From the NCBI GenBank assembly GCA_011049595.1, contig DRHN01000134.1:1-32679 (forward strand): a stretch of DNA of 32,679 nt, in the 5' to 3' direction. Of the stretch, positions 7,502 through 14,688 are shown piece by piece. The DNA is from Spirochaetota bacterium. Its GTDB lineage: Bacteria; Spirochaetota; B62-G9; DRHN01. Both the position numbers and the translations under genes were made by a program. Positions within the stretch are counted from its first letter, which is position 1; every line of letters begins with the position of its first letter. The notes beneath the pieces were generated by a model. It made no database searches. It worked only from the letters and a program-made list of their open reading frames with translations, and had not been told where the DNA came from.

Positions 7502-7520
7502 GTTCTTGGTAAAGAATTCA
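7496..7520. repeat. 25-bp direct repeat of the left end of copy C
   Basis: Bases 7496-7520 repeat exactly those at 7372-7396 (TAATTAGTTCTTGGTAAAGA plus five more). This looks like the beginning of a second, truncated element of the same family or the product of a nested insertion. Confidence 0.7.
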
Positions 7521-7657
7521 CTAAAACTAAATAAAAGTAGTGATTTTTTATTAAATTTATGAAATAAAAGGAAGAACTGACTTGTTTTGAAAATTATCTG
7601 ATCGATCTACGGGAATCCTGATAATATTGTGTATATAAATGTAACACGGAGTGTGGT

Positions 7658-8497
7658 GTGAATTTAGTCGGAATTGTGATAAAAAGCAAAAGCCTGAAAG
7701 CAAATAAAGCCGCCGAAACTCTGGTTAACTACCTCGAATTAAAAGCAATCGGTTATTTCATAATTAATTCAAAAGAGACCGCATTTAATGAAGAGGTACA
7801 GCAAAAAATACCTCTAACAAACTTGTGCGTGACTTTTGGAGGGGATGGAACTCTTCTTTATGCCGCAAGAATATTTTCACAGCATGAAGTGCCTATCATC
7901 GGTGTAAATCTTGGGAGGCTTGGTTTTATAACCGAGTTCAGTGAGGCTGACGTGCTCGAGTGCCTGGAATGTGTCATAAATGAAAATAACGAGTTTGAGG
8001 ACCGGATCATGGTGGATGTCCAGGTATTCAGAGATGGCAGCTATTTATATCGATCTACGGGACTAAATGATCTGATAATAAATACCGGTGGAATATCAAG
8101 GCTCATACAGCTGGAGGTTTCAAGCGGGAAGAACAAAATCGGCAGCTACAGGGCCGATGGGATAATTGTTGCGACTCCGACAGGATCGACCGCCTACTCT
8201 CTTTCTGCCGGAGGCCCTATCCTGGCACCGACCATGAGCGCGTTTGTGATCTGTCCTATATGCCCGCACTCGCTGGGAGCGCGTCCTCTGGTCGTACCTT
8301 CAGAAGAAAGGGTCATGATAAAGATAATGTCCGAAGACATGGAAATAATGGGGACGATAGACGGCCAGGTTGCTTTCGATCTGGAATTTATGGATGAGGT
8401 TTATATAGAGAAATCAAAGACCGTGACGAAACTGGTTTCTTTGGGGACAAGAAGATTCTATGATATTGTGAATGAAAAGCTGTACTGGAAGGGATGA
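7658..8497 (+). CDS. nadK: NAD kinase
   Basis: NAD kinase phosphorylates NAD to NADP, the only route to NADP in most bacteria. The 279-aa length is normal. Key motifs are GGDGT (residues 61-65, phosphate donor and catalytic Asp), VNLGRLGFITE, LNDLII (the NE/D motif) and TPTGSTAYSLSAGGPI. The start is GTG at 7658 behind ACGGAG. The stop is followed by one base and then the recN ATG, so nadK and recN form a coupled pair; nadK-recN adjacency is common in several bacterial groups. Confidence 0.95.
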   Translation: MNLVGIVIKSKSLKANKAAETLVNYLELKAIGYFIINSKETAFNEEVQQKIPLTNLCVTFGGDGTLLYAARIFSQHEVPIIGVNLGRLGFITEFSEADVLECLECVINENNEFEDRIMVDVQVFRDGSYLYRSTGLNDLIINTGGISRLIQLEVSSGKNKIGSYRADGIIVATPTGSTAYSLSAGGPILAPTMSAFVICPICPHSLGARPLVVPSEERVMIKIMSEDMEIMGTIDGQVAFDLEFMDEVYIEKSKTVTKLVSLGTRRFYDIVNEKLYWKG

Positions 8498-8498
8498 G

Positions 8499-10199
8499 AT
8501 GCTGAAGGAGCTGTACATAAAGAATTTCGCGCTGATCGATGAGTTGACGATTGCGTTTAATGAAAATTTGACTATCCTGTCAGGCGAGACCGGCGCGGGA
8601 AAGTCTATCATTGTCGGGGCACTGGGTCTCGTCCTGGGGGACAAAGCTAAAACTTCTTTTATCAGAACAGGGGCTGAATATTGCGTTGTAGAAGGCAGGT
8701 TCGAGGTGGCTTTTTCTCATCCTGTGTTCAGGATTTTAAAACAAAAGGGGATCGAGTATGAAAAGGATGGTCTCATTATATTACGCAGGATAATTTCAAA
8801 AAATGCCGGTTCGAAAACCTTTATAAACGGGCTTCAGGTCACGGTTAAAGATGTTCAGGAAATCACAGCACTGCTCATAGATATTCACGGTCAGCACGAG
8901 CACCAGTCTCTTCTCAATATTAAAAACCACCTTCTTCTCCTCGATCGTTTCGGCAAGCTCCGGAAGGACCTTGAGGTTTATCAGAGAAGCTACAAAAAAA
9001 TTATCGATTTAAATGCGGAAATTAAAAAACATACTGTCGATGAGCGGGAGAAAGAGCGAAGGATCGATATCCTGAAATATGCAGTGAAAGAAATAGATAA
9101 GGCAAGGCTTGAGGAAGGTGAAGAGGAGGAGCTTGAAGAAGAGTACAAGGTTCTAAAAAATTATGAAGCACTGGTTTCATCAGTAACGAATGCATATAAC
9201 AATCTTAAGCTTGATGATACCTCTGCAATGACGATGTTTGAAAAAGCGCTCGCTGAATTGAAAAAAGTAAAGGATTTTTCCAATGATGTTGCAGGGTTTA
9301 CTGCTGAACTGGAAACGACCAAATTTGTTGTCGAGGATACAGCTTTAAATTTGAAAAATTATATTGACAGTATTGAATATGAGCCCGGTAAACTTGACAC
9401 TATATTATCCAGACTGGAGTTTATTAAAAGTTTAAAAAGGAAGTATGGAGATACGATTCAGGAGATCAAGAATTATGGGCGAAAATGCGGGCAGGAGCTG
9501 GAGCAGCTCGAAGTCAACGAGGATGTAATAAAAGGCCTGAAAGAAGAATTGGACCGTGAGCTCGATAGCGCTCGTGAATACGCGGTGTCTCTTTCTGCTC
9601 AAAGACGCGTTTGCGCGCACGCTCTTGAAGAAAGTGTTAAAAAGGAGCTCGTGTATTTGAGTTTAGAAAAGGCAAATTTTAAAGTGGGCCTGGGATACAG
9701 GGAATCAAAAAATGGTCCGGTCATGATCGACAGTAAGAGATATGAACTCTCCTCTTCCGGGCTCGACCATGTGGAATTCCTTGTTTCAACAAATGTAGGG
9801 GAACCTCTTTTACCATTAAAGAGTGTTGCATCCGGCGGCGAGCTTTCCCGGATAATGCTGGCAATCAAAACAGTTCTCGGAAACGTTGACCAGATCAGGA
9901 CTTTTGTTTTTGATGAGATCGACGCGGGCATTGGGGGTAAAGTCGCCTGGGCGGTGGGAAACAGGCTGAGTGATCTGTCCCGGCTGAAACAGATACTCTG
10001 CATCACCCATCAGGCGCAGATTGCGTCAAAAGGGGATCTCAATGTTTATGTTGCAAAAGTCAGTAAAGGGCAGCGCACGATCACGGAAGTTAAGCTGTTG
10101 AACAGTAAGGAAAAGGTACAGGAGATAGCGCGGATGATAAGCGGGCACAATATCAGTGACGCGGCAATTGAACAGGCATATGAAATGATTAAGAATTAG
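8499..10199 (+). CDS. recN: DNA repair protein RecN
   Basis: RecN is an SMC-like ATPase that acts early in repair of DNA double-strand breaks, holding DNA together. The Walker A motif is GETGAGKS (29-36), followed by DIHGQHEHQSLL. A long charged coiled-coil region lies roughly between residues 150 and 370. The ABC signature GGELSRIMLAIK and Walker B TFVFDEIDAGIGG come near the C-terminus, then CITHQAQIAS. The track start at 8472 lies inside nadK; I prefer ATG 8499 because RecN proteins begin MLKELYIKNFALID and a GGAAGGGA ribosome site precedes it. The resulting 566 aa is typical. Confidence 0.95.
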   Translation: MLKELYIKNFALIDELTIAFNENLTILSGETGAGKSIIVGALGLVLGDKAKTSFIRTGAEYCVVEGRFEVAFSHPVFRILKQKGIEYEKDGLIILRRIISKNAGSKTFINGLQVTVKDVQEITALLIDIHGQHEHQSLLNIKNHLLLLDRFGKLRKDLEVYQRSYKKIIDLNAEIKKHTVDEREKERRIDILKYAVKEIDKARLEEGEEEELEEEYKVLKNYEALVSSVTNAYNNLKLDDTSAMTMFEKALAELKKVKDFSNDVAGFTAELETTKFVVEDTALNLKNYIDSIEYEPGKLDTILSRLEFIKSLKRKYGDTIQEIKNYGRKCGQELEQLEVNEDVIKGLKEELDRELDSAREYAVSLSAQRRVCAHALEESVKKELVYLSLEKANFKVGLGYRESKNGPVMIDSKRYELSSSGLDHVEFLVSTNVGEPLLPLKSVASGGELSRIMLAIKTVLGNVDQIRTFVFDEIDAGIGGKVAWAVGNRLSDLSRLKQILCITHQAQIASKGDLNVYVAKVSKGQRTITEVKLLNSKEKVQEIARMISGHNISDAAIEQAYEMIKN

Positions 10200-10297
10200 C
10201 GAGAGTCCTGAAGCGCGACCGGTCTGTTTTTGTACCTAAATAACAATTCCCTTGTTTTTTTTGCACAAACTATAGTTTGCAGGAAACATATTTAAAA

Positions 10298-10333
10298 GTC
10301 GGGCAAGCCCGACAACTTCGGGTCCCCCGACGT
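10298..10333. repeat. Intergenic hairpin repeat, copy D (core only)
   Basis: GTCGGG-CAAG-CCCGAC is followed by AACTTCGGG and TCGGG-TCC-CCCGA. The layout is the same double hairpin as in copies A and B, but the first stem has a T-A pair where A and B have C-G, and the second loop differs while the stem is kept. The TAATTAGTTC-type ends are absent. It lies in the 283-bp gap after recN, which also holds a 14-bp palindrome CAAACTATAGTTTG (10266) and a 12-bp palindrome CGGCCCGGGCCG (10384). Confidence 0.6.
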
Positions 10334-10427
10334 TGCAAGAATGTGGCTTGGCTACATCAAAATTCTGAAAATGTTTAATTCTACGGCCCGGGCCGGCAGC
10401 ACTGTTGTAATTTAGATAAAAAACCCT

Positions 10428-10455
10428 TTGAGAAACGAGTATTTGGAGTTATAAT
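10428..10455 (+). promoter_or_regulatory. Sigma70-type promoter for the exported-protein gene
   Basis: TTGAGA, a 16-bp spacer and a perfect TATAAT lie 28 bp before the ATG at 10483. This is among the strongest promoter-like matches in the window and marks the start of a new transcription unit after recN. Confidence 0.55.
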
Positions 10456-10482
10456 GATAAGAAAGGATACATTATTATTCAC

Positions 10483-11163
10483 ATGAGGCAGGAAAAATTG
10501 AAAAGGAATTTTTTATTTTTGCTTATCTTTGGTTTGATCATTTTCAGCCATGGCAGTGTTTATTCACTGGACGATCTCGATGAGATCTACAATAATATTG
10601 AAAAAATGGCAAAAAAGAACACCCCGGCGTCTTATACCGTTGAGCTTGTGAATAGCAAATTCGATGAAGCATTGGAGGAACTGCCGGAAGATATATTGAC
10701 CGGAAAAGGTGCACCAAAAGTAAAGATACAGTTTTCAAAAGGTGTAGGTGTAAAGATCATAATTGAAAATATAAAGAGTGAATATGCTTCTTTATTTTCA
10801 ATGTATGAAGAGTATTTTAAATTTTCAGGTATCTCAAAGGTCCAGAATCCGGTCGAGTTCAAGCAGATAATTGACAGCAATAAGGCCAGTTTTTATGAAG
10901 AAAATGATGAGTTTATAGTGATACAGGCATGGGACCCCGAAAGTGATGTAAAAGATGAGAATTACGCATTGTTTTCTCTTGATAAAAGTAAATGGGTGAT
11001 AATGAAAGCGGTCTACTATTTGGATGGCACTCCTTTTGTCCAGGCTGAAAACAGTTACAAATTTTTCGGGAATTATTACATGCCCTATAGAATCGAGCTG
11101 ATATATCTTACTGAGGACTCATCTGATGTGTTTCTGTTCAGGGATTACAACTTTAGCCAATAG
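10483..11163 (+). CDS. Exported protein, possibly LolA-like fold
   Basis: The 226-aa protein has a clear signal peptide: a basic start (MRQEKLKRN), a hydrophobic core (FLFLLIFGLIIF) and a likely cleavage after VYS near residue 28. There is no lipobox Cys, so it should be a soluble periplasmic protein. The mature part has alternating beta strands and an ending of the type AENSYKFFGNYYMPYRIEL, reminiscent of LolA/LolB-type outer-membrane lipoprotein carriers, but I see no decisive motif. LolA-like is therefore a guess. The AAAGGA ribosome site is unusually far (15 nt) from the ATG. It is preceded by a good promoter and followed by a small acidic ORF. Confidence 0.7.
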   Translation: MRQEKLKRNFLFLLIFGLIIFSHGSVYSLDDLDEIYNNIEKMAKKNTPASYTVELVNSKFDEALEELPEDILTGKGAPKVKIQFSKGVGVKIIIENIKSEYASLFSMYEEYFKFSGISKVQNPVEFKQIIDSNKASFYEENDEFIVIQAWDPESDVKDENYALFSLDKSKWVIMKAVYYLDGTPFVQAENSYKFFGNYYMPYRIELIYLTEDSSDVFLFRDYNFSQ

Positions 11164-11249
11164 TCACGGATTTTCGAAACATTTATAAAATTTAATTGCG
11201 GCAAATATTTTTTAGACTTTTTCCATTCCACTATAGGGGTCAAGTGCCT

Positions 11250-11432
11250 ATGGGCGATGCAATTAATAGTACCGATTATCTTCCTTACTCACGGGAGATG
11301 GTGAACGGTATCGGTGTCGCAGGGCCGCCGGCAGAAGAAGCTCAGTCAAACACAGAACAAGTCGATGTTAGCAGCGAAAAAATAGAAAATATTGATGAAG
11401 AAATCGGCGGAAATGTTGATGTTGTTGTTTAA
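11250..11432 (+). CDS. Small acidic hypothetical protein (60 aa)
   Basis: The ORF track begins this frame at a TTG (11196), but AGGGG at 11235 favours ATG 11250 (or GTG 11244). The product is then about 60 aa, starts MGDAINSTDYLPYSREM and is rich in Glu, Asp, Ser and Val, with no Cys, membrane segment or signal peptide. It is probably disordered. I do not recognise a family. It lies between the exported protein and the coiled-coil protein on the same strand. The following 140-bp gap holds GC-rich imperfect inverted sequence and no clear site. Confidence 0.45.
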   Translation: MGDAINSTDYLPYSREMVNGIGVAGPPAEEAQSNTEQVDVSSEKIENIDEEIGGNVDVVV

Positions 11433-11575
11433 ATAGTCAGTGGCGAAATTCCGGGCTAGCCAGGGCGATCTATGCTTTCCGGCCCCGGATCGACCGTGCG
11501 TTTAAAGTTGAGAACTCGTGCTGAGCTGAGAAATTATTTAATTTGAATTTTGTGAAATACGATTTGGAGCACAAA

Positions 11576-12394
11576 ATGGCCGGCACCAAAGAGGATAAGA
11601 ATAAGTTTTCCGAAGAGATAGCCTATCTCAAAAGAAAATTGGATGAAATAAATCAAAAAATCAGTCATTTAGAAACCAAAAAAGGAGAAAACGAAAAACT
11701 CGATAAAATATTAATTTCATCACACCTCGTCGATCTGGTAACTGTTTACAACGCTATGACCGACCTGAGCATGAACCTTTTAGGTTACAAAAATGAGTCC
11801 TATCTCGATAAAGGGAGAAAAAGTCTATATAAAGCTATAATAAACCTGGAGGAGGTTGTTACCAATTATATAGATGTGCCGCTTGGGGGAAACCATGAAT
11901 TGTTAAAATCCCTTGATACATTCAAAGATAAGGACAGATTGAGACTTGTGAGGAAAATAGGATACACTGTTTCTCTATTAGAGGACAGGTATGGCGACAA
12001 GTCGAAATGGAAATGGAGTTTTGTGGAGCTGGAAGGAAGATTTGCAGTTGTCGCGAAAAATCTGTTCGATTTTCGTACATACCAGGAGAAAAATGATCCG
12101 CGTGAAGAAGGCTTTCATGACCGCTACGATTACCTGTATCTTATAAAAGATTTTTTGATAAATGCCAGTAATCGATACAGGGAGAGGTATGAGTTGACAA
12201 ATCAAACCGCTGATGACATGAATAAAGCGATCGAATACCTCAGGGGTTTAAAAAGAATACATATTCTATTCAACGAATCCGAAGAAGTGCAGAACATTGA
12301 CAAGCGTATTGAGCTCTGGTCACAAAAATTTGAGACGGACCTGAAGGCAAAAGAAGCGCAGATGAAAGAAAGTTACAGGGGGAAGAAAAAGTAA
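11576..12394 (+). CDS. Coiled-coil hypothetical protein
   Basis: This is a highly charged soluble protein of 272 aa if started at ATG 11576, which has GGAG 6 bp upstream; the track's TTG at 11543 has none. Residues 1-50 form a heptad-like coiled coil (EEIAYLKRKLDEINQKISHLE). The rest is predicted helical, with tryptophan-rich KWKWSFVELEGRF in the middle and a basic tail (ESYRGKKK). No signal peptide, membrane segment or catalytic motif is visible. I do not recognise a named family; it may be a lineage-specific spirochaete protein. The 228-bp gap that follows contains a small CAGAT/ATCTG hairpin near the stop and then the promoter of the next unit. Confidence 0.7.
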   Translation: MAGTKEDKNKFSEEIAYLKRKLDEINQKISHLETKKGENEKLDKILISSHLVDLVTVYNAMTDLSMNLLGYKNESYLDKGRKSLYKAIINLEEVVTNYIDVPLGGNHELLKSLDTFKDKDRLRLVRKIGYTVSLLEDRYGDKSKWKWSFVELEGRFAVVAKNLFDFRTYQEKNDPREEGFHDRYDYLYLIKDFLINASNRYRERYELTNQTADDMNKAIEYLRGLKRIHILFNESEEVQNIDKRIELWSQKFETDLKAKEAQMKESYRGKKK

Positions 12395-12551
12395 CAGATA
12401 AAAAATCTGCACCAGCTGTCACATGCACATGTTAACCCGCGTTTGCGAGGGATCTGCCCGTATAATCCTCCAAAAGAGCACCGGTTTTTGCCCCTACTAA
12501 TTTTGAAACAAATTATGTATTTTTGTTGTTTTATATTAAAAACGTTTTATC

Positions 12552-12579
12552 TTGACGGATTAATATATATTATTATATT
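12552..12579 (+). promoter_or_regulatory. Strong sigma70-type promoter for the HTH-lipoprotein-dprA-topA-xerC unit
   Basis: TTGACG, a 16-bp spacer and TATATT lie in a very AT-rich stretch about 80 bp upstream of the excisionase-like gene. From here every gene overlaps or nearly touches the next through xerC, so this is the likely main promoter of the unit. Confidence 0.5.
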
Positions 12580-12661
12580 AAAGGTAGAAAAATATTATAA
12601 AAAACTACTATAGTTATAATAATTGTCCGGCCTTGATCAGGGCACTCTTTATGAGGTCAGC

Positions 12662-12889
12662 ATGAGCAGTGATTATACCGAGGGTCTCAAGAACACACTT
12701 TTAGATCGAGAATTGAACAGGATGCTTACAATTACCGAAGCCGCTGAACTCCTGGGTGTAAGCTGTACATCATTGAGAAGGTACGCGAATGAAGGGAAGA
12801 TAAAAGTGTACAGAATAGGCCCTGGAAAGCACAGACGGTTCAGGAAAAGAGACGTGCTTGAATATCTGGAGTACAATAGTGAATTTTAA
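12662..12889 (+). CDS. Excisionase/MerR-type helix-turn-helix DNA-binding protein
   Basis: This 75-aa single-domain protein of the excisionase-like winged-HTH group (BldC/Xis type) has MLTITEAAELLGVSCTSLRRYANEG as HTH (residues 21-45) and the wing RIGPGKHRRFRKRDVLEYL. Such proteins bind direct repeats as regulators or DNA-bending factors. The track starts at TTG 12623; ATG 12662 has GAGG 5 bp upstream and is preferred. It is the first gene after a strong promoter, and its end overlaps the TPR lipoprotein by 11 bp. No phage genes adjoin it, so a transcriptional regulator of this housekeeping unit or of flagellar genes is more plausible than excision; target unknown. Confidence 0.8.
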   Translation: MSSDYTEGLKNTLLDRELNRMLTITEAAELLGVSCTSLRRYANEGKIKVYRIGPGKHRRFRKRDVLEYLEYNSEF

Positions 12890-13595
12890 ATCCGGGTTTT
12901 TTATTTATTTGCTTTTTCTGTTTTTTTTTATTGCAGGATGTGGCGGGAACGGGGATAAAAGGACTATAATAAAAAGTAGAAAGGAACTTGGGCGGCAGAA
13001 GAAGGACACAGAGGAGCTGATCAAGGTAAGAGGTGAGCTGAAAAGGATAGTGGAGAGAAAGGTCCACGCGGTTAAACTTCTCGAGAGCATTGACAGAGTT
13101 CTCGGAAGAAAGTATCTGGAGCTCGGGAGCTACAACCTTGCTGAAGAGGCGCTTCTTGAAGCCGAGTTTTTAAAGCCTCACAGCCCGTTTATAAAGAAGG
13201 ACCTGGGTGAGTGTTACTATTTTTTAGGTCTCTCCGCGCTGAATTATGATGAGAAAAAAGGTTATTTTTCCAAATCCCGGAGTTACTTTAAAAAAACGCT
13301 CGAGTTGGATCCAGAGCTGGCCGAGGCCCGATACGGGCTCGGTCTGCTTCTGTTTTTCGGGTTTTCCGACACCCGGGGGGCGATACAAGAGATGCTGGAA
13401 GTCCTGGAACGTGAAAAAAATCACGTGGGGGCACGGTTTGCTCTCGGGAGGTTTTACTATGAAAACGGTGAGCTGAATAAATCCCTTGGCGAGTATATTA
13501 CTTTGACAAGAATACTCCCGGGTTCTTCACCGAAAAAAAAGAAGGCCCAAGACAATATCATACGTATCACCCGGGAATTGGGAAACAATGAATGA
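12879..13595 (+). CDS. TPR lipoprotein
   Basis: I start this at GTG 12879, with GGAG 7 bp upstream, giving 238 aa. It then opens with MNFKSG, a hydrophobic core (FFIYLLFLFFFIAG) and the lipobox IAGC with Cys21, so it should be a lipid-anchored envelope protein. The later part has TPR units (YLELGSYNLAEEALLEAEFLKP, KSRSYFKKTLELDPELAEARYGLGLLLF, and NHVGARFALGRFYYENGELNKSLGEY). It overlaps the HTH gene by 11 bp and dprA by 8 bp. A TPR protein next to smf/dprA and hslVU is, as I recall, also found in Borrelia, so the position is conserved. The binding partner is unknown. Confidence 0.85.
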   Translation: MNFKSGFFIYLLFLFFFIAGCGGNGDKRTIIKSRKELGRQKKDTEELIKVRGELKRIVERKVHAVKLLESIDRVLGRKYLELGSYNLAEEALLEAEFLKPHSPFIKKDLGECYYFLGLSALNYDEKKGYFSKSRSYFKKTLELDPELAEARYGLGLLLFFGFSDTRGAIQEMLEVLEREKNHVGARFALGRFYYENGELNKSLGEYITLTRILPGSSPKKKKAQDNIIRITRELGNNE

Positions 13596-14688
13596 TGATG
13601 AACAGCGGGCATTGATCATATTCAACAGGGTTACAAATTATTCACCGAAGCAGAAATTCGATCTTTTTGAGAGATATAAAAACGCGGCAAAGATCTTATC
13701 GAAAAAAATAGAGGCGGAGTCTGTTTTTCAAAAGCCGTTTAAAATAAATGGGAAGCCCCTGGATATTGAAAAAGAAATAATAGGTGCGCACGCTGAGCTT
13801 GAATATTACAAGGAAAATGAAATCGCTGTTATTGATATGAATGACAGCACGTATCCGGCGAGGCTCAGGTATATATATGACCCGCCGATCGTGATCTTTG
13901 TCAGGGGCCGTGCCGAATTGTTAAACGGTAAACACCTGGTGGGGATTGTAGGCTCCCGGAAGGCGTCAAATGCGGGCATAACTGTTGCCTACAGCGTGTC
14001 CAGGGAGCTGTCCTGTGCCGGGGCGGTTGTCGTCAGCGGCCTTGCGTCAGGGATTGATTTTTATGCGCATAAAGGAGCACTTGGGGGCCCCGCTTCCACA
14101 GTTGCCGTTCTGGGAAACGGGATAGATGTTGTTTACCCGAAGGATAATGAATATATGTATAAAAAAGTTATGAAAAAGGGCGCGGTTATCACGGAGTTTC
14201 CCTCCGGGATACCTCCCTTCAAGCAAAATTTTCCGAGAAGAAACAGAATAATAAGCGGCCTGTCTCTCGGGGTTGCGGTAGTCGAAGCATCAAAAAATTC
14301 AGGTGCACTGATAACAGCAAATTACGCCCTGGACCACGGGAGGGAGGTTATGGCTTTCCCCGGTATGGCGACTTCGGAATCCTACGGGGGCAACAACGGA
14401 TTGATAAGAGAAGGCGCCCATCTTGTTGAAAATGCGTCCGACATTTTGTCGGTTCTGGGGATTGATCATAATAATGATAAATTAAATGTTGCATTACCCT
14501 CTTCTCAAATAGAGCGTGATATCCTGACTGTAATAGGGGACACAAAAGTCAGTTTGGAAGAGATAGATAGTGTATTGAAAACCCCTGTCTCAAAAATAAC
14601 CTCAGCTCTTATGCTGCTGGAGCTCAAAGGTGCTGTGGTACAGCACCCGGGTAAAATATTTTCGAAAGTGTACAAATATGAGAGATAA
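13588..14688 (+). CDS. dprA: DNA-processing protein DprA/Smf
   Basis: DprA loads RecA onto single-stranded DNA during natural transformation; in species without known transformation it may act in general recombination. The 366-aa protein has an N-terminal HhH-like helical part. The Rossmann-like DprA domain follows, with GSRKAS (122-127), SGLASGID (150-157), AVLGNGIDVVYPKDN and FPRRNRIISGLS. A C-terminal winged-helix domain (DTKVSLEEIDSVLKTPVSKI) completes the protein, so the full three-domain form is present. It starts with an 8-bp ATGAATGA overlap with the lipoprotein and overlaps topA by 11 bp. Confidence 0.95.
   Translation: MNDDEQRALIIFNRVTNYSPKQKFDLFERYKNAAKILSKKIEAESVFQKPFKINGKPLDIEKEIIGAHAELEYYKENEIAVIDMNDSTYPARLRYIYDPPIVIFVRGRAELLNGKHLVGIVGSRKASNAGITVAYSVSRELSCAGAVVVSGLASGIDFYAHKGALGGPASTVAVLGNGIDVVYPKDNEYMYKKVMKKGAVITEFPSGIPPFKQNFPRRNRIISGLSLGVAVVEASKNSGALITANYALDHGREVMAFPGMATSESYGGNNGLIREGAHLVENASDILSVLGIDHNNDKLNVALPSSQIERDILTVIGDTKVSLEEIDSVLKTPVSKITSALMLLELKGAVVQHPGKIFSKVYKYER

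Noticed and set aside
7599-7627. Extended -10-like TGATAATAT upstream of nadK as promoter
   Set aside because: No acceptable -35 box at 16-18 bp; evidence too thin to list.
7601-8062. 14-bp direct repeat ATCGATCTACGGGA at 7601 and 8049
   Set aside because: The second copy is inside the nadK coding sequence in a conserved segment; could be chance and has no other shared structure apart from TGATAAT nearby.
8472-8498. Track start of RecN at 8472 (extra nine residues)
   Set aside because: Lies within nadK; family start MLKELYIKNF and ribosome site support 8499.
10266-10279. Palindrome CAAACTATAGTTTG as operator
   Set aside because: A single palindrome with no second copy near a promoter; kept only as a note in the gap description.
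14630-14677. Track start of TopA at 14630
   Set aside because: Extra N-terminal residues lie in dprA and do not resemble topoisomerase; ATG 14678 fits the family.
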